A program made the translations under genes and the position numbers. DNA of 64,000 nt, from positions 62,001-126,000 of the forward strand of contig JBHGBD010000002.1 of the NCBI GenBank assembly GCA_041946825.1, in the 5' to 3' direction. Each line of letters starts with the position of its first letter. Position 1 is the stretch's first letter. The notes beneath the pieces are model-generated. The model saw only the letters and a list, made by a program, of their open reading frames with translations. It made no database searches and was not told the DNA's origin. Positions 1 through 8,454 of the stretch are shown here, piece after piece. The stretch is from CAZTHM01 sp041946825 (GTDB taxonomy: Bacteria; Acidobacteriota; Terriglobia; UBA7540).

Positions 1-392
1 CCCACCATGGGCGCCCGCTCGACATCCGACCGGAATTTCATGTGGCCGATCAGGCGCGTCCCGACGTCCGGGCAGACGTAGCCCGTGCAAGTGCAGACGG
101 AAAGCATGTCCACATTGCGAGTCGAGAGGCCGGCAGATTCCAGACACCGGCACACGGCGTGGCAGCCGGTTTCCATCGCGCCTTTCAGGAAGCGCTGGTT
201 CAGCTCATCCGGAGTTTCGTCGTTCCGGGGGTTGAGCGGGTCAATATAGAAGTGCCGGTAGTCAATATCGCTGTTCTCGAAAATTTCGAGAATCCGCCGG
301 CTCTGATACCCCGCCATCCGGTAGACATCTTTTTGCGTGAACCGGTGCGGAGGGTTCGCCGTGCCAATCGCGAGAATTCTGGGGTTCAGCAA
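1..392 (-). CDS. Type III polyketide synthase (N-terminal part, cut by window edge)
   Basis: About 130 codons of the N-terminal half are visible before the gene runs off the left edge. The frame resembles the chalcone/stilbene synthase family (bacterial PhlD/BcsA-like): an opening strand ILAIGTANPPHRFTQ, a middle segment DIDYRHFYIDP, and a loop CTCTGYVCPDVG in the place where the family has its STTG..PG loop. These enzymes extend an acyl-CoA starter with malonyl-CoA units. The catalytic Cys would lie just beyond the edge, so activity cannot be judged. No ATG fits; TTG at 392, preceded by a purine-rich GGTGGGAG, is the likely start and keeps the conserved N-terminus. It is divergent from the SufT-like gene. 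A KAS III-like enzyme is the alternative. Confidence 0.72.
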   Translation of the reverse strand, partial: MLNPRILAIGTANPPHRFTQKDVYRMAGYQSRRILEIFENSDIDYRHFYIDPLNPRNDETPDELNQRFLKGAMETGCHAVCRCLESAGLSTRNVDMLSVCTCTGYVCPDVGTRLIGHMKFRSDVERAPMV

Positions 393-566
393 TGCTCCCA
401 CCTTTCCGATGTCTTCAGTGCCCTGACACCCTTTATGATGTCCACAATATCTTGCCGGATGCAACCCGAGAATCAGGCTCCTGCAAAGAGAATGTCAAAG
501 GATGGTTTCCATTCCCGGGCCGCGTCGTTTAGAATTATCTGGGAGCCTGCCGTAAAGGAGCGTTTT

Positions 567-866
567 ATGGTGACCCAGGAACAAGTCCTCGAAACGCTGC
601 GTAACTGCTATGACCCGGAAATTCCCGTCAATGTGGTTGACCTCGGACTCATCTACGAAGTCGGGATCGACGAAGGCCACGTGAACGTAGTGATGACCCT
701 CACCGCGCGCGGCTGCCCTGCTCATACCTTCATCAGCGAAGACATCCGCACGCGCGTGGCGGCGATTCCCGGGGTCAAGTCGGCCAACGTTCAGGTCGTC
801 TGGGACCCGCCCTGGGATATGAGCCGCATGAGCGAAGCCGCGAAGAAGAGGCTGGGGCTGATGTAG
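567..866 (+). CDS. SufT-like iron-sulfur assembly protein (MIP18/DUF59 family)
   Basis: A 99-residue single-domain MIP18/DUF59 protein. It shows the family core: YDPEIPVNVVDLGLIYEV near the N-terminus, a strand VVMTLTARGCPA with the conserved Cys at the TxxGCP position, and the C-terminal VVWDPPWD motif. Family members help load Fe-S clusters onto target proteins. The ATG at 567 follows AAAGGAG at good spacing; the longer open frame upstream is antisense to the polyketide synthase. A close paralogue ends the suf operon at 50984-51316, so this stand-alone copy may serve a special client or act when the operon is off (inference). Confidence 0.88.
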   Translation: MVTQEQVLETLRNCYDPEIPVNVVDLGLIYEVGIDEGHVNVVMTLTARGCPAHTFISEDIRTRVAAIPGVKSANVQVVWDPPWDMSRMSEAAKKRLGLM

Positions 867-969
867 GGGAGTCCATCACGGGTTATTGGCGGTTCGCTGC
901 GAACGTTCAAACAACGTCCTAAAGTGATCCGCCGAATCAGCGACCCACCCAGTCAATTCCTTCAACGGA

Positions 970-1881
970 TCATCGTCTGATCAAATTCCTCATCAGGAAG
1001 AACACATTCGCGGGGCGCTCGGCGAGACGGCGCATGAAGTAGGGATACCACTGGCTTCCGTAGGGCACGTAGAGGCGCACGCGATAACCCTGCCGAAGCA
1101 GTTCGCGCTGCAACCTCCGGCGAATTCCGTACAGCATCTGAAATTCGAAGCGGTCGGAAGAGATACGGTGCGCGGCGGCGAACTCGCGCGTGGCGGCAAT
1201 CATGCGGTCGTCGTGAGTCGCAATGGCCTGGTAATGGCCGCTCCGCAGGAGTTTCTGCATCAACTTGATGTAATTCGCATCCACGTCCGCCTTGCGCGGG
1301 AACGCCACCTCGCGCGGCTCCTTGTAAGCGCCCTTGCAAAGGCGGATACGGCTGCCGCCGGCGAGCAATTCGTCTACGTCCTTCTCGCTGCGATAAAGAT
1401 AGGACTGGATCACAATCCCCAGGACGTCGCTGGGCGCCTTCGCGGCGCGAAACACGCGCAGCGTGGCATCGGTATACGCGGAACCCTCCATATCGATGCG
1501 GATGAAATTGCGGTAGCGCGCGGCGCGTTCGACGAGGGATTTCACGTGCTGAAGCGCCGACGCCTCGTCGATAGCGAGGCCGAGTTGCGTGAGCTTGATG
1601 GAAATATGCGAGGGAATTCCCTCGGAAGCCAGCCGGTCAAGCAGGCCCAGGTATACCTGGCAAGCTTCCTCCGCGTCGCGCATTGCATTGACGCTTTCGC
1701 CGAGGTGATCGAGGGTGGCGGCGAAACCTTGCGCGGTCAATTCCCGGACGGCGCGTACGGCGTCGTCGATCTCTTCTCCGGCGATGTAGCGCCGGGCGAG
1801 TTTTCGCCCAAGCGAAGAATGCGTCAGGAAATTCTTGGGGGTCTCGCGCTCGGACAGAAACAGGAGGAGGGAGCGAAGCAT
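970..1881 (-). CDS. Proline dehydrogenase (monofunctional, FAD-dependent)
   Basis: A 303-residue proline dehydrogenase of the single-domain type, which oxidises L-proline to pyrroline-5-carboxylate with FAD and passes electrons to the respiratory chain. Family motifs are clear: IVIQSYLYRSEKDVDEL, RLCKGAYKEP, FEFQMLYGIRR and the C-terminal RLYVPYGSQWYPYFMRRLAERP that shapes the substrate and FAD site. Length matches bacterial stand-alone enzymes rather than the large bifunctional PutA. The pyrroline-5-carboxylate dehydrogenase partner is not in this window. It lies 104 nt downstream of the trxB stop in the same direction, but repeated 7-bp units fill the gap, so co-transcription is uncertain. 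Confidence 0.93.
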   Translation of the reverse strand: MLRSLLLFLSERETPKNFLTHSSLGRKLARRYIAGEEIDDAVRAVRELTAQGFAATLDHLGESVNAMRDAEEACQVYLGLLDRLASEGIPSHISIKLTQLGLAIDEASALQHVKSLVERAARYRNFIRIDMEGSAYTDATLRVFRAAKAPSDVLGIVIQSYLYRSEKDVDELLAGGSRIRLCKGAYKEPREVAFPRKADVDANYIKLMQKLLRSGHYQAIATHDDRMIAATREFAAAHRISSDRFEFQMLYGIRRRLQRELLRQGYRVRLYVPYGSQWYPYFMRRLAERPANVFFLMRNLIRR

Positions 1882-1890
1882 GTGAGTAGG

Positions 1891-1985
1891 TTTGAGGGAA
1901 CAGGTTACAGGGAACAGGCAAACGGCGGCCGGTCAAGGTTCCGGAGATTTTTCTGTTCCCTCTTGACTATTCCCTGTTCCCTGCT
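1891..1985. repeat. Degenerate heptanucleotide repeats, two complementary blocks
   Basis: Between the proline dehydrogenase start and the trxB stop the DNA reads in 7-bp units. The left block (1891-1925) is TTTGAGG, GAACAGG, TTACAGG, GAACAGG, CAAACGG. The right block (1951-1985) is TTCTGTT, CCCTCTT, GACTATT, CCCTGTT, CCCTGCT. The blocks are roughly complementary (GAACAGG versus CCTGTTC), so the transcript could fold. Confidence 0.7.
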
Positions 1986-2909
1986 TCATCCGTGTTCGGC
2001 TTCCAAAAATCTCTCCGCGTCGATCGCGGCCATGCAGCCCGACCCCGCCGCGGTAATCGCCTGCCGATAGACCTTGTCCTGGACATCCCCGGCGGCAAAA
2101 ACTCCCGCGACGCTGGTCTTCGGGCCATCGTGGGTCTTGAGATACCCGATGTCGTCCATCTCCAGTTGGCCGCGGAAGAGCGCCGAATTGGGCGTATGCC
2201 CGATGCCGATGAAGACGCCGTCACATGCCCTCAGCGTCTCTTCGCCGGTCCGGGTGTCTTTGAGTTTTACTCCCGTTACCTCACCCTTGGAGGGATCGAG
2301 GATATCCGTGATCACGGAGTTCCAGACCGGCTTGATCTTCTCGTTGCGGAAGAGGCGGTCCTGCATGATCTTCGAAGCACGAAGCTGGTCGCGGCGATGA
2401 ACCAGATTCACGCGCGTGGCGTAGCGCGTCAGAAACAGCGCGTCTTCGGCCGCCGTGTCCCCGCCGCCCACCACGGCCACCTCCTTGCCACGGAAAAAGT
2501 AACCGTCACAGGTGGCACAGGTCGAAACCCCGTGCCCGAGCAGCTTGCGCTCCGATTCCAGCCCCAGCAGCCGCGCCGAAGCGCCGGAAGCGATGATGAG
2601 TGTTTTGGTTTCCAGGCGCGTCTCGCCGATCTCCAGCGCAAACGGCCGCTTGGAAAGGTCGGCACGCGTGACGTTCCCTTCCATGAACTCCGCGCCGAAT
2701 TCGGTCGCCTGTTTCTGCATCATTTCAATCAATTCCGGGCCCTGCACACCCTTCGGAAAGCCCGGGTAATTTTCAACCAGGGTTGTCAGCGTGAGCTGGC
2801 CGCCCGCCTCGATTCCGCGAATCACCAGCGGCTGAAGGTTGGCGCGGGCCGCGTAGATGGCCGCGGTAAGACCCGCGCAACCTGATCCCATGATGATGAC
2901 GTTCCTCAT
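1986..2909 (-). CDS. trxB: Thioredoxin-disulfide reductase
   Basis: A 307-residue low-molecular-weight thioredoxin reductase that uses NADPH and FAD to reduce thioredoxin in the cytoplasm. The FAD-binding loop is GSGCAG at residues 8-13, the redox-active disulfide is CATC at 131-134, the NADPH-domain loop is GGGDTAAEDA, and the C-terminal FAD motif GVFAAGDVQDKVYRQAITAAGSG is intact. Length and domain order are typical. The Cys inside the FAD loop is a mild oddity because most homologues carry Pro or another small residue there. The start is ATG at 2909; the 275-nt region upstream is shared with the divergent ABC exporter gene. Confidence 0.96.
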   Translation of the reverse strand: MRNVIIMGSGCAGLTAAIYAARANLQPLVIRGIEAGGQLTLTTLVENYPGFPKGVQGPELIEMMQKQATEFGAEFMEGNVTRADLSKRPFALEIGETRLETKTLIIASGASARLLGLESERKLLGHGVSTCATCDGYFFRGKEVAVVGGGDTAAEDALFLTRYATRVNLVHRRDQLRASKIMQDRLFRNEKIKPVWNSVITDILDPSKGEVTGVKLKDTRTGEETLRACDGVFIGIGHTPNSALFRGQLEMDDIGYLKTHDGPKTSVAGVFAAGDVQDKVYRQAITAAGSGCMAAIDAERFLEAEHG

Positions 2910-3036
2910 TCCTGCGATCCTCCCAGATCCGATGCGGGCGAATCATCTTACTCGATGCCCGCGCGTTCGTACAGCCGCATCCCCCCGAGTGGCAGCGGCG
3001 GTTGGCTACCGGCAAGAGTCTCACTTGGCGAGCGCC

Positions 3037-3060
3037 GGCGATCATAGATCGCCGCTACAG
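3037..3060 (-). repeat. GTAGC-type palindromic repeat
   Basis: On the minus strand this reads CTGTAGC followed by the perfect inverted repeat GGCGATC-TAT-GATCGCC (7-bp arms). It belongs to a small palindrome family that recurs in this window near 19502, 28436, 32931, 33221 and 51326. It lies in the divergent trxB/ABC intergenic region (2910-3184), which otherwise shows no gene. Confidence 0.6.
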
Positions 3061-3184
3061 CAAGGTTGCGATGTCGCGACATTTGATGTTACAAACGGGT
3101 GTTTCGTTTCTCATCCGGATTTGAATTCGATTTCTGGACCCCCACGGGAACTGAAACCCGCTCCGGGGAAGGCTAACGCGCGCC

Positions 3185-4087
3185 ATGATGGATGCCGTCG
3201 TTCTCGACTCCGTCACCAAGCGGTTCAACTCCGTCACCGCCGTCAGCGGACTCGACCTGCGCGTGCGCGAAGGCGCCCTCTTCGGATTGCTGGGGCCGAA
3301 CGGCGCGGGAAAAACCACTTCCCTGCGCATGATGATGCGTGTCCTGATCCCCGATGAGGGTTCGGTCCAGATTTTCGGCCAGCCCTTGAGCGACCACACT
3401 CAGGATCTTATCGGATACCTGCCCGAGGAGCGCGGCCTGTACACGCGCATGAAGGTGCGGCATGTCCTGCGATTCCTGGCGGCGCTCAAGGGTCTCTCGG
3501 AAGCCGAGGCCGACCGCCGCGGGCTGGAATGGCTGGAGCGCCTTGAACTTGGGAAGTGGGCGGACAAGCGAATCAACGACCTCTCGAAAGGCATGCAGCA
3601 GAAGGTTCAATTCATCGCCTCGGTCCTGCACCGCCCGCCGCTCCTGGTGCTCGACGAGCCTTTTACCGGCCTCGATCCGCTGAATGCCGCGACGCTCAAA
3701 GACATCATGCTCGAGCTGCGCGAACAGGGTTCGACCATCATCCTCTCCACCCACCGCATGGAGCAGGTCGAGATGATGTGCGATTCCATCTGCCTGATCC
3801 ATCGCGGCGAGAAAGTCCTGGACGGCGAGCTGCAGGCCATCAAGCGTTCGTACGGGAAAAATACTTTACGAATTCAGTATTCGGGCGACGACGAATTCCT
3901 TAATCTCCCGACGCTCGTCGAGGGCGCCAACCACCATGGCGCGATGGTGGACATCAAACTTCGCCCGGGCGCGGACCCGCAGGAAATTCTCAAGGCGGCT
4001 GTGGCGCGCGGCGTCCGCATCACGCGCTTTGAACTGATCGAGCCGCCGCTGAACGACATCTTCATCGAAAAGGTTGCCGGTGCGTAA
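3185..4087 (+). CDS. ABC-2 type exporter, ATP-binding protein (NatA-like, DUF4162)
   Basis: A 300-residue ABC ATPase with Walker A LLGPNGAGKTT around residues 36-46, the signature LSKGMQQK, and Walker B LLVLDEPFTGLDP. The LSKGMQQK signature and a C-terminal DUF4162-like domain (about 230-300) are typical of NatA-type ATPases that power sodium, drug or polymer export. The next gene is its permease and overlaps it by a few bases, so the two are translationally coupled. The substrate cannot be read from sequence. The ATG at 3185 is used; a second ATG follows directly and either may initiate. Confidence 0.92.
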   Translation: MMDAVVLDSVTKRFNSVTAVSGLDLRVREGALFGLLGPNGAGKTTSLRMMMRVLIPDEGSVQIFGQPLSDHTQDLIGYLPEERGLYTRMKVRHVLRFLAALKGLSEAEADRRGLEWLERLELGKWADKRINDLSKGMQQKVQFIASVLHRPPLLVLDEPFTGLDPLNAATLKDIMLELREQGSTIILSTHRMEQVEMMCDSICLIHRGEKVLDGELQAIKRSYGKNTLRIQYSGDDEFLNLPTLVEGANHHGAMVDIKLRPGADPQEILKAAVARGVRITRFELIEPPLNDIFIEKVAGA

Positions 4088-5360
4088 AGTCTGGCTGGTC
4101 GTCAAACGTGAATACCTGACGCGAGTGCGGACGAAAGGGTTTATCTTCGGCACCTTCGCCGTCCCGCTCATCATGCTGGCGATGATCATTGTCCCGGCTC
4201 TGCTGGCGACCAGGCCGTCGAGCCAGAGCAAAAATCTGGCGGTGATTGACGCCACGGGAAATCTCTCCGCGGCGCTGGCGCAGGGGCTCGACCAGAAGCT
4301 CCCCAACGGCCAGCCGGCTTATCGCATCGTTCAGGAGGCGGCGAATCCCCCGGCCCCGGAAGCCGCGCGCTTGGCCGACGAGTTTCGCGCCAGGGTGAAT
4401 CGCGGCGAACTGGACGGATTTTTGATCATCCCAGCGGGGATTCTGCAAAAGGAAGCGGCCGTGTTGCACACCCGCAACCCCGGCGACTTCGGCGTTTCGG
4501 CTGCCATCCAACGCGCCCTGGATGACGCCGCCACGGCGCAGCGACTGAAGGCGCGCGGTGTCGAGGTGAAGGACGTTCGAGGGTTGGTCGGCGGGGTTAA
4601 GCTGACTCTCGTCAAGGTCACCGAAAAGGGCGAAGTCGTCGAAAAGGGACAGACCATCATTCTCGCCATCGCCTTGATGTTCTTTCTCTACATGACCATT
4701 TTCGTGTATGGCCTGGCGACCATGCAGTCCGTGCAGGAGGAAAAGAACACGCGCGTCGTGGAGATTCTGGTTTCATCCCTGCGACCCACGCACTTGTTGT
4801 GGGGCAAGCTGCTGGGCGTGGGCGCCGTGGGCTTTACCCAGCTCGCGGTCTGGCTGACCGCCGCCGGGATTCTGGGAGCGTACAGCGCCGCCGTGGCGGG
4901 ACTCTTCCGCCCCGGCGCGTCTTTCCCGCGCTTCCCGATTCCGCTTCATATCGTGGCTTTCATTGCCGTCTTTTTCGTCAGCGGGTATTTCCTCTACGCT
5001 TCGCTCTACGCCGCCATCGGCGCCATGGTTTCGAGCACCGAAGAAAGCCAACAGGTTTCCGCCCCCATCAACATCCTGCTCGGCTTCAGCCCCGCGCTTC
5101 TCGGCGTCATCATCCGCAATCCCAGCTCGCCCATCGCCGTCGCCCTCTCGATGATCCCCTTCTTCTCTCCTGTGCATATGGTCTTGCGCATCACCCTGCA
5201 GATGCCCCCGCTGTGGCAGGTTCTCCTTTCCATTTTCATCATTGTGCTCACCACCAGCGCGCTGGTCTACCTTTCGGCGCGCATCTACCGCGTCGGAATT
5301 CTGATGTACGGGAAACGGCCGTCGCTGGTCGAGCTGGCGAGGTGGGTGAGGTATATGTGA
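4074..5360 (+). CDS. ABC-2 type exporter, permease (NatB-like)
   Basis: A 428-residue ABC-2 permease. One membrane helix near residues 20-45 is followed by a large extracytoplasmic domain to about 195, then five or so further helices, with EEKNTRVVEILVSS after the second one; this EExxxxxxE-type coupling motif is usual in NatB/YhaP relatives. It partners the ATPase encoded just upstream. No ATG fits the overlap: TTG at 4074 or GTG at 4080 (inside GTGCGTAA, overlapping the ATPase stop) are both possible, and GTG is the more conventional choice. Together the pair forms a probable export pump of unknown substrate. Confidence 0.9.
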   Translation: MPVRKVWLVVKREYLTRVRTKGFIFGTFAVPLIMLAMIIVPALLATRPSSQSKNLAVIDATGNLSAALAQGLDQKLPNGQPAYRIVQEAANPPAPEAARLADEFRARVNRGELDGFLIIPAGILQKEAAVLHTRNPGDFGVSAAIQRALDDAATAQRLKARGVEVKDVRGLVGGVKLTLVKVTEKGEVVEKGQTIILAIALMFFLYMTIFVYGLATMQSVQEEKNTRVVEILVSSLRPTHLLWGKLLGVGAVGFTQLAVWLTAAGILGAYSAAVAGLFRPGASFPRFPIPLHIVAFIAVFFVSGYFLYASLYAAIGAMVSSTEESQQVSAPINILLGFSPALLGVIIRNPSSPIAVALSMIPFFSPVHMVLRITLQMPPLWQVLLSIFIIVLTTSALVYLSARIYRVGILMYGKRPSLVELARWVRYM

Positions 5361-5408
5361 GTGCTGATTGGTTGTTCGTTGCTGGTTGAGGCCGCTGAGG
5401 CCCGCCGG

Positions 5409-5594
5409 TTAATCTTTCGCCAGAGTCACCGTGCAGGCGCGGAACGCAACGTCCTGGACACGGCCGCATTCGGAATTTTCGCATTCCAGATCGTCGAATT
5501 TGTTGGGCCAGCCGTCTTCTTCATTGAGCCCCCGGCGGAAAGTTTGGCGGTTTCCGCAGCTGGGACATTCCCACTCGACTTCGTAAACCTGCAT
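5409..5594 (-). CDS. Small zinc-ribbon protein
   Basis: A 61-residue protein with one four-Cys zinc ribbon: Cys10 and Cys13 (CPSC) pair with Cys38 and Cys43 (CENSEC). Between them lies an acidic, aromatic linker. The frame opens at ATG 5594; the longer open frame upstream runs antisense to the neighbouring gene and is not coding. I do not recognise a named family, and the function is unknown. It is divergent from another zinc-ribbon gene at 5727, with 132 nt between them. Confidence 0.6.
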   Translation of the reverse strand: MQVYEVEWECPSCGNRQTFRRGLNEEDGWPNKFDDLECENSECGRVQDVAFRACTVTLAKD

Positions 5595-5726
5595 GTGGCC
5601 TTCCCGCAACGCCCTGATCCTGAATGCTGCTTTCGCGGCATTCTCGCCAGGCAGCGGGAAATTGTCAAGAATTCTGCCGCGCGGGGGCTTGACAGGCCCG
5701 GTCCCACCAGGCAAAGTTGGGATTGG

Positions 5727-6053
5727 ATGACCCTCAAGCCTTTGACCGTCGCCTGCCCGCAGTGCGGATCGAATGACGTCTTCTACTCCTGCAAGCCGGA
5801 ATGCTGCTTCAACCACGTCTGCAACAACTGCTATACGACCTTCGAATTGGCGACCACTCGAATCGGCGAGCTGCAGGACGCATTTCCGATGTTGCCCGAC
5901 CCCGATCCCTCGGCGCCCACCGCGCCTTGCGCGCGCTGCGGAGAATACAGGATCTTTGGCATCCGTGACGGTTCCGCCGCGCCCCCACGGTACCTCTGCG
6001 TCGCCTGCAAAGCGCTCCTGACGCTGCAAATCACCAACGTCGCGAAGGGCTAG
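5727..6053 (+). CDS. Double zinc-ribbon protein of unknown function
   Basis: A 108-residue protein with four CxxC knuckles (CPQC, CNNC, CARC, CVAC), consistent with two zinc ribbons, the first containing an extra Cys-rich loop (CKPECC). There is no membrane segment or signal peptide. The ATG at 5727 follows a GGGA-rich stretch. It could bind nucleic acid or a protein partner, but nothing in the sequence decides this. Divergent orientation with the other small zinc-ribbon gene suggests shared regulation (inference). Confidence 0.62.
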   Translation: MTLKPLTVACPQCGSNDVFYSCKPECCFNHVCNNCYTTFELATTRIGELQDAFPMLPDPDPSAPTAPCARCGEYRIFGIRDGSAAPPRYLCVACKALLTLQITNVAKG

Positions 6054-6170
6054 AAGGCCGAATCAATTCCCCAACGGCCCTCTTCCGCGAGGCTTTGGGA
6101 TGGCAGGCTTGCAGGCCCTCCGTGCTCTCTCCCGGCTCCTCGCTGGCAAGCCTCTGGCTAGAATCCGACG

Positions 6171-7244
6171 CTACCGAAGCGGGCAGCAGGCGCCGCGAGG
6201 GATGGGCGACCCATGCGGGCAGGTCTGGGGATGGTGGAGGAAGATGCAGAGCTTCTCGGTGACTTCCGGGCTGAGGGTGTGCTCGATCCGGCAGGCGTTG
6301 GCGTCGAGCGAATCGGAATCGAGCCCGAAGGTGTCAAAGAAGAGCCGCTCGGCCAGGCGGTGCCGGCGGATGATCTCGGTGGCGCGCCGCTCGCCTCTTC
6401 CCGAAAATGACATCTCCCCCCCGTTGATCTTCACGAGCTCTTCCTGCGCCATGAGGAGAAACGTGGCGCGGTTCTGCGCGAACTCGGGGAGCGAGTCGAC
6501 GGCGAACAGGTTTTTCCCCGTATCTTCCTGGACGTGCCAGACGGCCTTCAGCAGATTGTCGATCAACTCCTCTTCCTGGGCCGGGAAGACCGAGACCTCA
6601 GTCAGCCGGCCGTGGTGAAGCTCAATGCGGCGCTCGGCCATGCGCCCGATTTCCGGGTCGTGCGTGACCATGACGATGGTGTGGCCTTCGTGATGCAGTT
6701 CGGTGAAGAGACCCATGACGATGGCTTCGTTCACCTCGTCGAGGTTTCCCGTGGGCTCGTCGGCGAGAATCAGGTTGGGCTGATTGATGAGCGCGCGCGC
6801 CACGCAGACGCGCTGCTGTTCGCCGCCGGAGAGCTGGGAAGGAAGATGCTGCAGCCGGTCGCCGAGCCCGACGCGCTTCAGTGCCTCGGCGGCTTCGTGC
6901 TCGTCGGCGAGGCTGTGGAAGTATTGCGCGAGCATCACGTTCTCGACGGCCGTGAGATAAGGCACGAGATGGAATTGCTGGAAGATGAATCCGGCCTTCT
7001 CGGCGCGAAAGCGCGCCAGGTCGCCCGCCACGAGCGCGGCGAGATTCGATCCGTCCACCACGACTCGTCCGGCGCTGGGCGAATCGAGGCAGCCGAGAAT
7101 ATTGAGCAGCGTGCTCTTCCCGGAGCCCGAAGGACCCATTACGGCGATCCACTCGCCTTTCTCGACAGAGAAGGAGACATCGCGCAGCGCCTGGACCGCC
7201 GCGCCGTAGGCTTTCGTCAACCCCTCGACTTCGATGAATGGCAA
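6171..7244 (-). CDS. ABC transporter ATPase fused to a DtxR/MntR-type metalloregulator domain
   Basis: A 357-residue two-part protein. Residues 1-220 are a LolD/MacB-type ATPase: Walker A GPSGSGKST at 37-45, signature LSGGEQQR at 138-145, Walker B LILADEP at 158-164. Residues about 225-350 match a complete DtxR/MntR repressor: a winged-helix-like part, then the dimerisation domain with RRHRLAERL and ACRIEH. DtxR metal ligands appear conserved as His295, Glu299, Cys318, Glu321 and His322, while the ancillary His98 equivalent is Asp314. The tail TCPHGSPIP is typical of DtxR. It is the last gene of the FTR1 iron operon, 4 nt after a permease gene. The fusion suggests that metal binding tunes the transporter, or that the protein also binds DNA (inference). 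Confidence 0.9.
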   Translation of the reverse strand: MPFIEVEGLTKAYGAAVQALRDVSFSVEKGEWIAVMGPSGSGKSTLLNILGCLDSPSAGRVVVDGSNLAALVAGDLARFRAEKAGFIFQQFHLVPYLTAVENVMLAQYFHSLADEHEAAEALKRVGLGDRLQHLPSQLSGGEQQRVCVARALINQPNLILADEPTGNLDEVNEAIVMGLFTELHHEGHTIVMVTHDPEIGRMAERRIELHHGRLTEVSVFPAQEEELIDNLLKAVWHVQEDTGKNLFAVDSLPEFAQNRATFLLMAQEELVKINGGEMSFSGRGERRATEIIRRHRLAERLFFDTFGLDSDSLDANACRIEHTLSPEVTEKLCIFLHHPQTCPHGSPIPRGACCPLR

Positions 7245-7248
7245 AGCG

Positions 7249-8454
7249 TCAGTCTCCCTTGAGAGTCGTTGCGGGCTCGACGCCGCGAATGATGTTAACC
7301 GGGAAGAGCGTGGCCACGACGGCCAAAGCCACAGAAAGCAAACAGACCAGCGGCAGCGTCCACCAGGTTACACTTAGCGACACGCCGAACAGCCGCTCCG
7401 CGAGCGAGCGCGCCAGCACCGCGCCGGCGGCAAATCCTACCAGTCCCGACACGAGTCCCAGGCCCGCGCCCTCGCTCATGAACAGCCGCATCACCAGCGG
7501 GTCCGTGGCTCCCAGCGCCTTCATGACGGCGATGTCCTTGCGGCGCTCGAGGACGATGGTCGTCATGGTCGCCATCACGCACAGGGCGATGATCACCAGG
7601 ATCAGCGCCGTCAGCGACACGGTAAGCCAGCGGATGATCGCCAAGACTTTTCCCTGCGACTCCACGATCTGCCGGATCGGGCGCACTTCGATGCCCGCGA
7701 GATTCGCGGAAAGTTCGTGAAGGGTGCGATCAATTTCCGCAGCTTCGCCCGGGACGCTCAATTGTACCAGACTGATTTTATCTGCAAGGCCCGTCACGCG
7801 CTGCAGGGATGGGAGCGGAACAAAAACCTCGTCGTCTTCGGCGTCGCCCGTCGTGAGCACGCCGGCGATACGGAAGGTCTCACCGACCGGATCGGACATG
7901 CCCGCGCCCGATTCCAGTTCGACATTGTCGCCAATTCGCAGGCGCAGCCGGGAAGCGGCCCGCGAGCCGATCACGCAATCGGAGGGGTCCAGGCGACTTG
8001 CTCCGCCCTCCAGCCGCCAGCCCGGATAGAGGGCGCGGAGCAATCCGAAGTCGGAGCCCACGGCGACAACGTTGAGCAATTCCGGCAAGCGCGGGTCGGC
8101 GGGCCGGCGCGCGAGACGAACGACCGCGTTCAAGACTGGAACAGAAGTGAATCCCTTGAGCCGCTCGCCGAACGGCGCGAGGCGGGACAGAACCGACCCG
8201 TCCAATACCACGGCGTCCCCTCTTCCAGCGCGAGGCGTCAGGACCACGTTGGCTCCGTAGGCACGGAATTCCTGCGTCATCTTGCGGCGAACGCCGTCGT
8301 GAAGATTCAGCAGCGCCGCGGTCACCGCTGCGCCAACAAAGAGAGAAGTCATCGCCAGCGCAGCCTGCGGACGCTTGACGGAAACCGACCGCAGCCACAG
8401 CCGCCAGAAAAGCGAACGGCGAGGACCCGCGGATTTTTTATCGGCGCTATTCAT
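7249..8454 (-). CDS. FtsX/MacB-type ABC permease of the FTR1 iron system (second)
   Basis: A 401-residue permease with the MacB topology: one N-terminal helix (about 32-52), a large extracytoplasmic domain, and three C-terminal helices starting near 270, 330 and 365. The cytoplasmic motif ERRKDIAVMKALGAT between the helices is the FtsX-family coupling loop. The gene overlaps the preceding permease by 8 nt and is followed after 4 nt by the ATPase-DtxR gene. By analogy with the Campylobacter cFtr1-P19 locus (Cj1658-Cj1663: FTR1, P19, DUF2318 protein, two FtsX permeases, ATPase), it probably works with the FTR1 permease in iron acquisition. Confidence 0.9.
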   Translation of the reverse strand: MNSADKKSAGPRRSLFWRLWLRSVSVKRPQAALAMTSLFVGAAVTAALLNLHDGVRRKMTQEFRAYGANVVLTPRAGRGDAVVLDGSVLSRLAPFGERLKGFTSVPVLNAVVRLARRPADPRLPELLNVVAVGSDFGLLRALYPGWRLEGGASRLDPSDCVIGSRAASRLRLRIGDNVELESGAGMSDPVGETFRIAGVLTTGDAEDDEVFVPLPSLQRVTGLADKISLVQLSVPGEAAEIDRTLHELSANLAGIEVRPIRQIVESQGKVLAIIRWLTVSLTALILVIIALCVMATMTTIVLERRKDIAVMKALGATDPLVMRLFMSEGAGLGLVSGLVGFAAGAVLARSLAERLFGVSLSVTWWTLPLVCLLSVALAVVATLFPVNIIRGVEPATTLKGD

